From the NCBI GenBank assembly GCA_016840125.1, contig JAEOSY010000585.1, forward strand, positions 1 to 26,397: DNA of 26,397 nt. The letters are read 5' to 3'. The position numbers and the translations under genes are program-made. The stretch comes from Candidatus Helarchaeota archaeon (GTDB taxonomy: Archaea > Asgardarchaeota > Lokiarchaeia > Helarchaeales > HEL-GB-A). Every line of letters starts with the position of its first letter. Within the stretch, counting starts at the first letter, position 1. Positions 1 to 6,750 of this stretch are shown piece after piece. The notes beneath the pieces were generated by a model. It ran no database searches. It was given only the letters and a program-made list of their open reading frames with translations, and was not told the origin of the DNA.

Positions 1-240
1 AATATTAAAAATGAAAATATACCAAAATTACTTGAAACTCTCCCTGCCTTAAAACGCCCCACAATCTCTCCATTGGCTGGGGAAGAAGGGTGGAGTGCTC
101 TGAACACAATAATTCCGAAGGCCCTCTTCCTAAAATTGATTCCAGAGTTGCGAAAATATGCACAGGGTATTGTAATTAATGAGCCAAGACAGATTTTACC
201 CTTTGAACTTAAAGAATTAAACAACGTTGATAATACGTGA
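1..240 (+). CDS. hisG: ATP phosphoribosyltransferase, C-terminal fragment (partial, 5' end outside window)
   Basis: The reading frame is open from base 1 to a TGA at 238-240 and encodes the last 79 residues of a longer protein. The stretch LKRPTISPLAGEEGWSALNT followed by PELRKYAQGIVI matches the C-terminal regulatory (ACT-like, HisG_C) domain of long-form ATP phosphoribosyltransferase. Family knowledge: HisG condenses ATP and PRPP, the first step of histidine synthesis, and the C-terminal domain carries feedback inhibition by histidine. The catalytic part lies before the window. The stop codon sits 7 bases before the preferred hisD start, as expected for a his operon. Identification rests on the C-terminal motif and on the context. 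Confidence 0.86.
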   Translation, partial: NIKNENIPKLLETLPALKRPTISPLAGEEGWSALNTIIPKALFLKLIPELRKYAQGIVINEPRQILPFELKELNNVDNT

Positions 241-247
241 GAAGATA

Positions 248-1540
248 ATGATTAAAACTATGGATCTCGCTACGTTTCAAAGGAAATTTTTAAGCAGTGT
301 GAAGCAAAGAGGTCAATCTCAGTTTGAAGAGATAAAATCTGACGTTCAAGCTATTATAGATAATGTTAAAGAGAAAGGCAACGTTGCTATAGTAGAATAC
401 GAAGAAAAATTCGATAAAATTAAGCTAAATACCACACAATTGAAAGTCTCTTCTGAAGAAATTGAAGTTGCTTACACTCAAGTAGACTCTGAAATTCTCA
501 ATGTAATCAAAGAGATAATTAGGAATATTTCTACATTTCATGAAGCACAAAAACGTGATAAATGGTATGTGGAAACCTCTAAAGGAGTATCAGTCGGTCA
601 GATAATGCGTCCTCTTGAGAGTGTAGGAGTATATGTTCCTGGGGGAAAAGCCCTTTATCCTTCTACTGTGACAATGACTGTAGTCCCTGCGAAAATAGCT
701 GGCGTTAAAGAAGTCATTCTCTGTACGCCACCTCGACCTGATGGGAGTGTGGATCCGGTGGTCTTGGTCACTGCAAAAGAAGCAGGTGCTGATTCTATCT
801 TTAAAATTGGGGGAGTACAGGCGATTGCTGCCATGGCTTATGGAACTAAAACAGTCCCCGCAGTAAATAAAATTGTAGGACCCGGTAATAAATACGTCAA
901 TGCTGCAAAAATTATTGTGAGTACCTCCATTGGGATTGATCTACCCGCAGGTCCCTCTGAAGTTTTGATTATAGCAGATGAAACGAGTGATCCTAACCTT
1001 ATTGCCATAGATCTAATCTCACAGGCAGAGCATGATGAAAATGCTTATTGCTTTTTGATAACAACATCCAAAATTTTGGCTGATCAGGTTAATCAAGCAA
1101 TTTCCCAACTCGTTCCAAATCAATCTCGCAAATCCATAGTTCAAAAAGCATTAAAGGATAATTCCTATATTATATTAGTTGAAGATATTGCTCAAGCTAT
1201 TGAGCTCAGTAATGATATTGCGCCTGAGCATTTAGAAATTCAAATACAAGATAGTGAATCCATTCTCTCTCAAATCACCAATGCGGGAGCAATTTTTCTG
1301 GGTAAAAATTCTCCAGTTCCAGTTGGAGATTACGCCGCTGGGTCAAATCATGTCTTACCAACTGGTGGAACTGCGAAAATATACTCTGGGCTTTCTATCT
1401 TCAGCTTTTTAAAGCTGATTGATGTTGTCAAATGTTCAGTTGAGGGGCTTCGAAACCTTTTACCTTGGATAAAAGTGATTGCTAAGGTAGAGGGCTTGGA
1501 GGCTCATATCCAGTCCATTCAAATGAGGTTGAAAGAATGA
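248..1540 (+). CDS. hisD: Histidinol dehydrogenase
   Basis: A 430-residue protein of normal family length. It oxidises histidinol to histidine in two NAD-dependent steps, the last reactions of the pathway. Numbered from the ATG at 248, the zinc ligands are Q259 and H262 (SQAEHD), D361 (VPVGDYAAG) and H420 (EGLEAH). The catalytic pair E327-H328 is in IAPEHLE. These positions are within one residue of those of the E. coli enzyme, so the protein looks intact. The glycine-rich [11 protein letters not shown] and IVGPGNKYV segments are also typical. A TTG at 227 could extend the frame by 7 residues, but the ATG at 248 has a GAGAAG-like Shine-Dalgarno just upstream and avoids overlapping hisG. The stop overlaps hisC by ATGA, which indicates translational coupling. 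Confidence 0.97.
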   Translation: MIKTMDLATFQRKFLSSVKQRGQSQFEEIKSDVQAIIDNVKEKGNVAIVEYEEKFDKIKLNTTQLKVSSEEIEVAYTQVDSEILNVIKEIIRNISTFHEAQKRDKWYVETSKGVSVGQIMRPLESVGVYVPGGKALYPSTVTMTVVPAKIAGVKEVILCTPPRPDGSVDPVVLVTAKEAGADSIFKIGGVQAIAAMAYGTKTVPAVNKIVGPGNKYVNAAKIIVSTSIGIDLPAGPSEVLIIADETSDPNLIAIDLISQAEHDENAYCFLITTSKILADQVNQAISQLVPNQSRKSIVQKALKDNSYIILVEDIAQAIELSNDIAPEHLEIQIQDSESILSQITNAGAIFLGKNSPVPVGDYAAGSNHVLPTGGTAKIYSGLSIFSFLKLIDVVKCSVEGLRNLLPWIKVIAKVEGLEAHIQSIQMRLKE

Positions 1541-2649
1541 AATGGGAACATCTGATTAGTAACAATTTGAAAAATTACATTAAATATACATCAGGCGCCT
1601 CAGTCCCGGATCTCTTAGAGCGCTTCCAGATAGATGAAGCCTCTATTCTGAAACTAGATGCTAATGAAAATGTTTTTATTGAACCAAGTTGGCTCCGTGA
1701 GAAAATCAATGAAGCTCTTCAAACGTGTTGTGTTGCAAGATATCCCGACAACCTTTACATTGATGCTCGAAATTCACTGGCATACTATCTCAATATTAAA
1801 TCAGACCAGATTCTTCTTGGGAATGGATCTGATGACATTCTTGATGTTATTGTCCATGCTTTCTTAGATAATACTAGCGAATTAATTACTGCAGAACCCA
1901 CCTTTTCAATGTACGAGTTTCTCACGAAAATTGTTGGAGCCAAACATGTAACAACTCTTTTAGATGAAAACTTTGAAGTCAATTCCGAAGAAATACTCGC
2001 GAGTATCAGCGATAATACAAAATTAATCATTCTTTCTTCGCCAAATAATCCTACGGGTAATCAATTTTCTCCTGACAAATTGCGACAAATCATTGAAGGT
2101 ACTGATAGAATAGTGGTCATTGATGAAGCTTATGTAGATTTTGCTGATTATAGTTTATTAGACTGGATCTCCAAGTACGAGAATCTCATTATCATGCGAA
2201 CCTTCAGCAAATCTTGGGGTTTAGCTGGCTTACGTGTTGGATATGCAGTTGCCAATGAAGAATTAATACCTTTTTTGAAAAATGTCCAAAAACCTTACAG
2301 TCTAAACATTATTGGGCAGGCGATCATCCCAGTTATCATTAATTCAATCAGTTATGTAGATGATACCATCAAAAAAATTAAAGATGAGCGTAATTGGCTT
2401 TTACAAGCATATAAAACAGTCGACAATTTAAAATGTTACCCTTCTATGACGAATTTCTTTCTTTTACGTATTTTAAAAGAAAACTTTACAGCAGATAAGT
2501 TGATTGAACAGCTAATAAAACATAATCTCGTTGTACGAGACCGAAGTGATCAACCGTTACTCCAAAATTGCGTCCGGATCACCATCGGCACACGTGATAT
2601 GAATGAATATGTAATTACTTCATTAAAGAAGATATTAGGAGCGAAATAA
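1537..2649 (+). CDS. hisC: Histidinol-phosphate aminotransferase
   Basis: A 370-residue PLP-dependent fold-type I aminotransferase. It transfers an amino group from glutamate to imidazole acetol phosphate to give histidinol phosphate. Visible motifs are DANEN (41-45), LGNGSDD (94-100), SSPNNPTG (167-174), DEAYVDF (196-202) and the PLP lysine K225 in TFSKSWGLAGLRVGYA. The length is normal for HisC. The start codon overlaps the hisD stop (ATGA at 1537-1540). The next gene, hisB, begins one base after the hisC stop. Position in the operon separates it from other class I/II aminotransferases with similar sequences. Confidence 0.95.
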   Translation: MKWEHLISNNLKNYIKYTSGASVPDLLERFQIDEASILKLDANENVFIEPSWLREKINEALQTCCVARYPDNLYIDARNSLAYYLNIKSDQILLGNGSDDILDVIVHAFLDNTSELITAEPTFSMYEFLTKIVGAKHVTTLLDENFEVNSEEILASISDNTKLIILSSPNNPTGNQFSPDKLRQIIEGTDRIVVIDEAYVDFADYSLLDWISKYENLIIMRTFSKSWGLAGLRVGYAVANEELIPFLKNVQKPYSLNIIGQAIIPVIINSISYVDDTIKKIKDERNWLLQAYKTVDNLKCYPSMTNFFLLRILKENFTADKLIEQLIKHNLVVRDRSDQPLLQNCVRITIGTRDMNEYVITSLKKILGAK

Positions 2650-2650
2650 A

Positions 2651-3241
2651 ATGAAAAAAACTTCTCGAAGTGTATCATTACACCGAAAAACATCAGAAAC
2701 TGAAATTACTCTTGAACTCAACCTCGATGGGAGTGGCCAATCTGAAATTAAGACGAATATCCAATTTCTATCACACATGCTAACTCTCTTAGCCCGCCAT
2801 TCACAGATTGATCTCAATCTTGAGTGTAAAGGTGATTTGAAACATCACATTGTCGAGGATGTTGGTATTCTTCTTGGACAGGCATTTCAACAAGCTCTAG
2901 GTGACAAGAGAGGAATTATTAGATATGGATATGCTTATGTACCGATGGATGAAGTACTGGCGAGATGTGCCATAGATCTTGGTGGTCGGGCATATTTAGT
3001 AAGTAAATTGAATTTAAAGCAGCCAGAAGTTGAAGATATCCCCGTTCCTTTATTAGACCATTTCTTGGACTCCCTCGTTAAAAATGCGAATATAAACTTA
3101 CATCTCGAAGTCCTTTATGGTGAGGATGAACATCATAAAGTTGAAGCTGCATTTAAAGCGATGGCACGTGCATTAAAACGGGCAGTTACTGTCGATCTTA
3201 AAGCAAGCGAGCAGATTCCTAGTTCCAAAGGAATATTGTAA
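2651..3241 (+). CDS. hisB: Imidazoleglycerol-phosphate dehydratase
   Basis: A 196-residue single-domain dehydratase without the histidinol-phosphatase domain found in enterobacterial HisB. It converts imidazole glycerol phosphate to imidazole acetol phosphate using two manganese ions. The metal-binding histidine and glutamate motifs are present: HHIVED (65-70), MDEVLA (99-104) and DEHHKVEA (159-166). One small change is visible: the usual FLDHML motif reads FLSHML (39-44), so an aspartate is replaced by serine while the histidine is kept. The gene starts one base after the hisC stop and ends the plus-strand his operon. A T-rich tract follows at 3289-3312. Confidence 0.96.
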   Translation: MKKTSRSVSLHRKTSETEITLELNLDGSGQSEIKTNIQFLSHMLTLLARHSQIDLNLECKGDLKHHIVEDVGILLGQAFQQALGDKRGIIRYGYAYVPMDEVLARCAIDLGGRAYLVSKLNLKQPEVEDIPVPLLDHFLDSLVKNANINLHLEVLYGEDEHHKVEAAFKAMARALKRAVTVDLKASEQIPSSKGIL

Positions 3242-3288
3242 TACTTCAGAACTTGAAATAAGCATTCAATTTGATAATTTAAACTCTA

Positions 3289-3312
3289 TTTTTCTTTTCC
3301 CCTTATTTTTTA
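3289..3312 (+). terminator. T-rich tract after hisB
   Basis: Runs of T (TTTTT, TTTT, TTTTT) interrupted by C and A lie about 50 bases after the hisB stop. No strong stem precedes them. Oligo-T tracts are the usual archaeal intrinsic termination signal, and the next gene has its own promoter about 50 bases on, so this probably ends the his transcript. Confidence 0.5.
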
Positions 3313-3360
3313 TCTCAAAATTTTGCTCTCAATTTTTTATGTCGATTCAGAATAAATAAG

Positions 3361-3371
3361 TTTAAATAATT
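3361..3371 (+). promoter_or_regulatory. TATA-like promoter of the first small membrane protein
   Basis: TTTAAATAATT lies 55 bases before the ATG at 3416. The same 11-mer lies 53 bases before the paralogous gene at 3931. With the usual TATA to start-site distance of about 25 bases, transcription would begin near 3390. A GGGGAG Shine-Dalgarno then falls just before the start codon. Confidence 0.55.
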
Positions 3372-3415
3372 TTAATAGAATAATATAATAGAAATACTCA
3401 TTTGGGGAGAAAAAA

Positions 3416-3673
3416 ATGAGAGCTGGCGATAGAATCGGATTAATAGGGCTGATTTTAAGTTTAGTTTCAATTATAATTCTGATCATTGTTATACTATATA
3501 GTGATATAACAAACGACATTCCTCTTTTTAATTATATAAGTTTTGGATTTCTAGGTGTAGCTTTCATTTCTTCCATTATAGGGGTTGCAATTGATCACTC
3601 GTTACTTGGAAAGATAGGCGCCGCTCTCTCCGGAATTATTTTTATCGTTATTATCATTTTTCTTCTTATCTAA
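3416..3673 (+). CDS. Small three-helix membrane protein, paralogue A
   Basis: An 85-residue, almost wholly hydrophobic protein that I cannot assign to a named family. It opens with a short polar start (MRAGDR) and then IGLIGLILSL. Three transmembrane segments are visible at roughly residues 6-29, 38-58 and 65-85. The motif GD[RK]IGL[IV]G.ILSL is shared with the gene at 3931, so the two are paralogues. Start choice is firm: ATG with GGGGAG eight bases upstream. It has its own TATA-like box and no operon link to hisB. The paired glycine and IGLIG pattern resembles small DUF4190-like membrane proteins, but this is only a resemblance. Confidence 0.8.
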   Translation: MRAGDRIGLIGLILSLVSIIILIIVILYSDITNDIPLFNYISFGFLGVAFISSIIGVAIDHSLLGKIGAALSGIIFIVIIIFLLI

Positions 3674-3695
3674 TCATACGAAACACAATTTTTAG

Positions 3696-3788
3696 GTGAA
3701 AAGTGAATCGAAGTTCGGCATTATAGGGCTTATTTGTGTTTCTATCGGTATTGGTGTTTTCACTTTAATTGTGCTTGGCGTGTTATAA
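3696..3788 (+). CDS. Possible 30-residue single-helix peptide related to its neighbours
   Basis: A GTG-started frame of 30 residues begins KSESKFGIIGLI and continues as one hydrophobic helix to a TAA at 3786-3788. The short charged start followed by GIIGLI resembles the beginnings of the two flanking membrane proteins. It could be a degenerate third family member, cut down to its first helix, or a genuine micro-protein. Against it: the GTG start has no clear Shine-Dalgarno, it has no separate promoter, and short hydrophobic frames arise easily by chance in AT-rich DNA. Confidence 0.3.
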   Translation: MKSESKFGIIGLICVSIGIGVFTLIVLGVL

Positions 3789-3877
3789 CCAGCTTTGTAA
3801 CACCTTTTCTTTTTTTAAAATTATAAATTTAGGTTGGGTAATACCTGTAGCTATCTCTCTATACTGGCGTACAAATA

Positions 3878-3888
3878 TTTAAATAATT
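3878..3888 (+). promoter_or_regulatory. TATA-like promoter of the second small membrane protein
   Basis: TTTAAATAATT, identical to the box at 3361-3371, lies 53 bases before the ATG at 3931. A CGGGAG Shine-Dalgarno is present just before the start codon. The conserved element and spacing suggest the two paralogous genes kept the same promoter after duplication. Confidence 0.55.
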
Positions 3889-3930
3889 GAGACACTTGAA
3901 ATTAGTTTAGACAACTAACGGGAGATTAAG

Positions 3931-4209
3931 ATGGAACAAGGAGATAAAATTGGATTAGTTGGGATGATCCTGAGCTTAGGGGCTGTAATTAATCTTGTTA
4001 CTTATTTTATCTATGCAAATATTCCCCTTTTTCAGTCGTATATGGGTCTTTTACTAATATTTACTTACGCTTATGTTCTTGGTGGCGGAAGCGTTGGGCT
4101 GGTCCTATCAATCATCGGTACGGCTAAAAGTGGTTCCACATTTGGAATAATTGGGATTATTGGCAGTTCCTTATCTCTGGTAATCATGTTTGTATTTTTC
4201 TTTTTATAG
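3931..4209 (+). CDS. Small three-helix membrane protein, paralogue B
   Basis: A 92-residue hydrophobic protein starting MEQGDKIGLVGMILSL, clearly related to the product of the gene at 3416 over its first helix. Transmembrane segments are likely at about residues 7-28, 34-62 and 70-92, with glycine-rich turns (LGGGSVGLVLSIIG, FGIIGIIGSS). Function is unknown and no catalytic residues are visible. The ATG is supported by CGGGAG upstream. The gene ends 24 bases before the convergent Hsp20 gene. The repeated IG.IG spacing suggests packed helices, possibly in an oligomer, but that is inference. Confidence 0.78.
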   Translation: MEQGDKIGLVGMILSLGAVINLVTYFIYANIPLFQSYMGLLLIFTYAYVLGGGSVGLVLSIIGTAKSGSTFGIIGIIGSSLSLVIMFVFFFL

Positions 4210-4233
4210 GAAAAATTTCTCCCATTATTTTTT

Positions 4234-4707
4234 TTATTTCACAATAGGACATATTATTATTAGCACACCATTCTCCAGCTTTGCATCTGCTTTTGTTGGG
4301 TCAATAATTTTTGGGAGGGGAATGATTTTGTTCTCAATAGTTCGATCCTCCCCTTCGACCACTGTCTTTCCTGAGAGAATGATTCGTTCTGGGGCCACAT
4401 CCAAGTCAATATCGTCTTTTGAGAAGCCAGGCACATCTAATAATATAGTAACCGCTTCATCATCCAGAGAAAATTTCGGAACTGATAGTTTATAGCCAAA
4501 TGCCTCAATTAAGGATGATAATTCGGTTAATTGGGAAACTTGATCAATATCTATACGTGATTCTAACCCTAATGTTTTAACTACCTTCTTTAAATTCTCC
4601 ACATTCTCTTTATGCAATCTATCTAAGAAAATTCGCGCATTACCCACCCGCTGAGTAAGAATTTCTTCGATTCTCTTCCGAGTATCTTCTATTAATTTGA
4701 AAACCAA
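4234..4707 (-). CDS. Small heat-shock protein (Hsp20/alpha-crystallin domain)
   Basis: A 157-residue protein. Residues 1-75 are mostly helical and charged. Residues about 81-155 form an alpha-crystallin domain: AVTILLDVPGFSKDDIDLDV, then IILSGKT and the diagnostic A.LENGVL near 142-149. Family members are ATP-independent chaperones that hold unfolding proteins. The usual C-terminal I-X-I tail that docks between subunits is not obvious, because the protein ends a few residues after the last strand (IIICPIVK), so its oligomeric state may differ. The start is TTG: an in-frame stop lies two codons upstream and a strong GGAGG sits about 9 bases before it. It is 13 bases downstream of the PadR gene, probably in one operon. 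Confidence 0.85.
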   Translation of the reverse strand: MVFKLIEDTRKRIEEILTQRVGNARIFLDRLHKENVENLKKVVKTLGLESRIDIDQVSQLTELSSLIEAFGYKLSVPKFSLDDEAVTILLDVPGFSKDDIDLDVAPERIILSGKTVVEGEDRTIENKIIPLPKIIDPTKADAKLENGVLIIICPIVK

Positions 4708-4715
4708 AAACTATT

Positions 4716-4721
4716 GCCTCC
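4716..4721 (-). promoter_or_regulatory. Shine-Dalgarno that sets the TTG start of the Hsp20 gene
   Basis: On the minus strand AGGAGGC overlaps the TAG stop of the PadR gene and lies about 9 bases before the TTG at 4707. The frame upstream is closed, so this site decides the start and suggests that the two genes are translated from one message. Confidence 0.65.
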
Positions 4722-5284
4722 TATTTAATCTTCACTCGAACAATTTTTTCTTCATCTTTGATTGCCCTTATTTGTTTATCAATTGATTGCAATGTATTTT
4801 GTAATATTTCCTGCAACCTTGTTAAACTAATATAGATTTCAGACGATTTTTCCTCAGATAATTGCGGACGTACCATTGGCAATCCCTCAATGAGATTGAC
4901 AATATGTGGTAAGTGGTTTTGAAACCAATATTCTTCAGATTTAAGAATGTCGGATTCATCCATCAAGCTCCTACCGTAATTAAAAATGTTATCAATAAAT
5001 ATAATAGTTTCAATGAAGGATTTTAATCCCGTACTTAATATCTCTTCGCCTTCTGGAGTTATTTGATAATACTTCCCTTCTAAGGAGATTAATCCCTTTT
5101 TTTCATTTAATCTCCCTAATACTGGATAAATAGTCCCGGATTGTGGTGTCCAATTTTGAAATTGGTGAGATAATTTATTGATAATATCTACTCCACGTAA
5201 TTTCCCTTCCTGTTTTAAAGCGAGCAGAATTAATAATTCTACTAAACTAGAAATCTTTGATTCTTTATCAGGAAAGAGAAACAT
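4721..5284 (-). CDS. PadR-family winged-helix transcriptional regulator
   Basis: A 187-residue protein. Residues about 12-85 form a PadR-type winged helix: LLILLALKQEGKLRGVDI, then the family signature SGTIYPVLGRLNEKKGLI (49-66) and KYYQITPEGEE in the wing. Residues about 90-187 are helical and rich in Leu, Ile and Glu, as expected for the dimerisation part, though this segment is longer than in many PadR proteins. The ATG at 5284 has no strong Shine-Dalgarno. It lies directly upstream of the Hsp20 gene on the same strand, so it may regulate that gene or its own transcription. PadR proteins usually respond to small molecules or stress. The ligand cannot be read from the sequence. Confidence 0.87.
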   Translation of the reverse strand: MFLFPDKESKISSLVELLILLALKQEGKLRGVDIINKLSHQFQNWTPQSGTIYPVLGRLNEKKGLISLEGKYYQITPEGEEILSTGLKSFIETIIFIDNIFNYGRSLMDESDILKSEEYWFQNHLPHIVNLIEGLPMVRPQLSEEKSSEIYISLTRLQEILQNTLQSIDKQIRAIKDEEKIVRVKIK

Positions 5285-5354
5285 ATACTAACCCATAAAA
5301 TTGAAAAAACATTGAAAAAAAATAAAATACTTGAAGAAAGAAGAAAAAATAGAT

Positions 5355-5849
5355 TTATTCCTCTTCTTCTTTTAGTTCAAAGAGAGCTAAGAGTTCTCTG
5401 TAGTCATCACCGAGACCGGCAACATCCATGATGTCTTCGACGCGATCTTTCGTTTCTGGAATACCCAAATCCTCTTGGATGCTCTTGATACGTTCTTCAT
5501 CAATACCCAGTTTTTCAACAACTTCTCTTGCTTTCTTTCGTTTGTCTGGAACATCCGCTCTTTCAATTAATTCCTTAACGCGTGCCCATTGCTCGGTAAT
5601 ACCCATAATTTCCATGACGTTTTTGAATTTCTCAACTCTCTTGCTTACTTCTAATTCTTTCATTACAGCTTTAATTTTCTCATCTAGGTCTTTCAACCCA
5701 AGTGTTTCCCGGATTGAATCAAGGCGCTCTCCAAGAGTTTTGGTTGCGCCTCCTTCTTCACCTTCGTCCCCCGCAAATAAGCTTCGGAGTGATTTCAAAG
5801 GTGCCAAAAAAATATCTACAATTGAATCTTTTTTTTCGTCTTCAGCCAT
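5355..5849 (-). CDS. Charged helical-repeat protein with tandem 16-residue units
   Basis: A 164-residue soluble protein that I do not recognise. After a start with a short amphipathic stretch (IVDIFLAPLKSLRSLF, about residues 10-25) and an acidic, Gly-rich linker, residues about 47-157 form seven consecutive units of about 16 residues. The pattern is x-E-x-[LM]-G-[IVL]-x6-[IVF]-x2-[VIL]. Examples are RETLGLKDLDEKIKAV, MEIMGITEQWARVKEL and QEDLGIPETKDRVEDI. One unit is 14 long. The tail is acidic (ELKEEEE). The ATG at 5849 is preferred over the one at 5855 because GAGGT lies 7-8 bases before it. The amphipathic start could touch a membrane, but this is inference. It may precede the PadR and Hsp20 genes on one strand, 71 bases apart. 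Confidence 0.75.
   Translation of the reverse strand: MAEDEKKDSIVDIFLAPLKSLRSLFAGDEGEEGGATKTLGERLDSIRETLGLKDLDEKIKAVMKELEVSKRVEKFKNVMEIMGITEQWARVKELIERADVPDKRKKAREVVEKLGIDEERIKSIQEDLGIPETKDRVEDIMDVAGLGDDYRELLALFELKEEEE
5382..5711 (-). repeat. Seven tandem 16-residue helical units (coding repeat)
   Basis: Aligned by eye, the units begin at RETLGL, MKELEV, MEIMGI, IERADV, VEKLGI, QEDLGI and MDVAGL. Spacing is 16 residues except for the fifth unit (14). The conserved positions are a hydrophobic-Gly-hydrophobic turn (LGI, LGL, MGI, AGL) followed by a charged helix ending in a hydrophobic residue. DNA-level identity between units is low, so this is an old protein repeat rather than a recent DNA duplication. 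Confidence 0.7.
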
Positions 5850-5881
5850 TTTCATTACCTCATTTTACTTAATTTTCATAA

Positions 5882-5890
5882 CCTTTTATA
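5882..5890 (-). promoter_or_regulatory. TATA box of the helical-repeat gene
   Basis: On the minus strand TATAAAAGG lies about 33 bases before the preferred ATG at 5849. It is a near-consensus TATA box. Transcription would begin roughly 5860, giving a very short leader. The box overlaps the proximal arm of the inverted repeat at 5887-5925. Confidence 0.6.
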
Positions 5891-5925
5891 GACCTCTACA
5901 ATTTCTTGTAGAGCCCAAGTCTATA
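5887..5925. promoter_or_regulatory. Nested inverted repeat overlapping the TATA box, possible operator
   Basis: The inner arms CTCTACAA (5894-5901) and TTGTAGAG (5906-5913) are perfect complements around a TTTC centre. The outer arms TATAGAC (5887-5893) and GTCTATA (5919-5925) are also perfect, with CCCAA between inner and outer arms on one side. The outer arm covers part of the TATA box of the minus-strand gene. A related shorter palindrome, TCTACGTAGA, sits at 5985-5994. Such dyads at a TATA box usually bind a dimeric regulator. A transcript hairpin is less likely because the element is upstream of the expected start site. Confidence 0.5.
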
Positions 5926-5984
5926 GATGATTAAATCCGAACTCCTATTTAAGCTTTTTGATATCTATAAAAAAAATCTTGACC

Positions 5985-5994
5985 TCTACGTAGA
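5985..5994. promoter_or_regulatory. Second palindrome with the same half-site
   Basis: TCTACGTAGA is a perfect 10-base palindrome. Together with the preceding GACC it repeats the nine bases GACCTCTAC found at 5891-5899 in the larger inverted repeat, about 90 bases (nearly nine helical turns) away. It may be a second site for the same regulator. Confidence 0.35.
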
Positions 5995-6064
5995 AAAGAA
6001 AACCGACTTAAATCTCACACTTAACACTAAAAACGAATATTACCGCATTTTTTTCAATAAAAAT

Positions 6065-6502
6065 TCAGTATACATCCGAAGGGCTAAAGCTTTTTTTACT
6101 GATGGTCGTTAAATCACCCGGAGCGGTTAATTTTCGAAAGAAACAACTTTTGAACCCTTTATGACACGCTGCGACTTTTTGCTCTATTTTGAAAAGAACC
6201 GTATCCGCATCACAATCTATTAATATTTCCTTAATTTCTTGTGTATGCCCTGAAGTTTCCCCTTTCTTCCAAAGTTCCTGTCTACTTCTACTATAAAAAT
6301 GCGCATACCCCGTCGTAAGCGACTTGATTATTGCCCCCTCATTCGCAAATCCACACATAAGTAGCTCATTAGTTTGCCAGTCCTGCACGATTACTACAAC
6401 TAATCCTCCCGCCTTTGTAAAATCCAGTTGCTTCACAAATTGCTCTGCAATCGCTAAATCCCATTTCTCACTCAAGATGAACACACTTCCAATTCTTTTC
6501 AT
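6065..6502 (-). CDS. hisI: Phosphoribosyl-AMP cyclohydrolase
   Basis: A 145-residue single-domain enzyme that opens the adenine ring of phosphoribosyl-AMP in histidine synthesis. Diagnostic segments are AHFYSRSRQELWKKGETSGH, then the metal-binding DCDAD and the ACHKGFKSCFFR cysteine-histidine motif. The separate pyrophosphohydrolase (HisE) domain is not fused here and not found in the window. A TTG at 6523 would add seven residues, but the ATG at 6502 gives a start closer to the family. Neither has a clear Shine-Dalgarno, so the message may be leaderless. The gene is isolated from the hisGDCB operon and from hisA. A 77-residue N-terminal region up to the motifs is normal. Confidence 0.93.
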   Translation of the reverse strand: MKRIGSVFILSEKWDLAIAEQFVKQLDFTKAGGLVVVIVQDWQTNELLMCGFANEGAIIKSLTTGYAHFYSRSRQELWKKGETSGHTQEIKEILIDCDADTVLFKIEQKVAACHKGFKSCFFRKLTAPGDLTTISKKSFSPSDVY

Positions 6503-6680
6503 TAAATAATTAATAAAAAACAAATTTTTTATGGAATCGATACTGATAATGATTACGCAGTTTAGAAATTATAAATTTAAGGAAAAAGATTAAAATTTAA
6601 ATGTGTGTTATCAAAAGCTTAACTTTCCTTTTTGCCTTAATCTGACGGGAAAAAAGAAGACACGGATGTAAGAGAATAAA

Positions 6681-6709
6681 AGAACTGAATAAAAATTTGA
6701 AGAACTGAA
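6681..6709 (+). repeat. AGAACTGAA direct repeat upstream of the first GTPase
   Basis: AGAACTGAA occurs at 6681-6689 and again at 6701-6709, exactly 20 bases (about two helical turns) apart, 40-70 bases before the GTPase start. The spacing would suit two copies of a regulator on one DNA face. It may also be chance in AT-rich sequence. Confidence 0.3.
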
Positions 6710-6750
6710 CTGAAATAATGCAAATTAATCCAGAACAATCTTAAATGTGA

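Noticed and set aside
4190..4495. 101-codon plus-strand frame opposite the Hsp20 gene
   Set aside because: Antisense to a clear alpha-crystallin domain, Ser/Phe-rich, with no independent start signal.
5927..6112. 61-codon plus-strand open frame starting beside the inverted repeat
   Set aside because: It runs into the 3' end of hisI on the opposite strand, has no Shine-Dalgarno and has a Lys/Asn/Phe-rich composition typical of AT-rich noncoding DNA.
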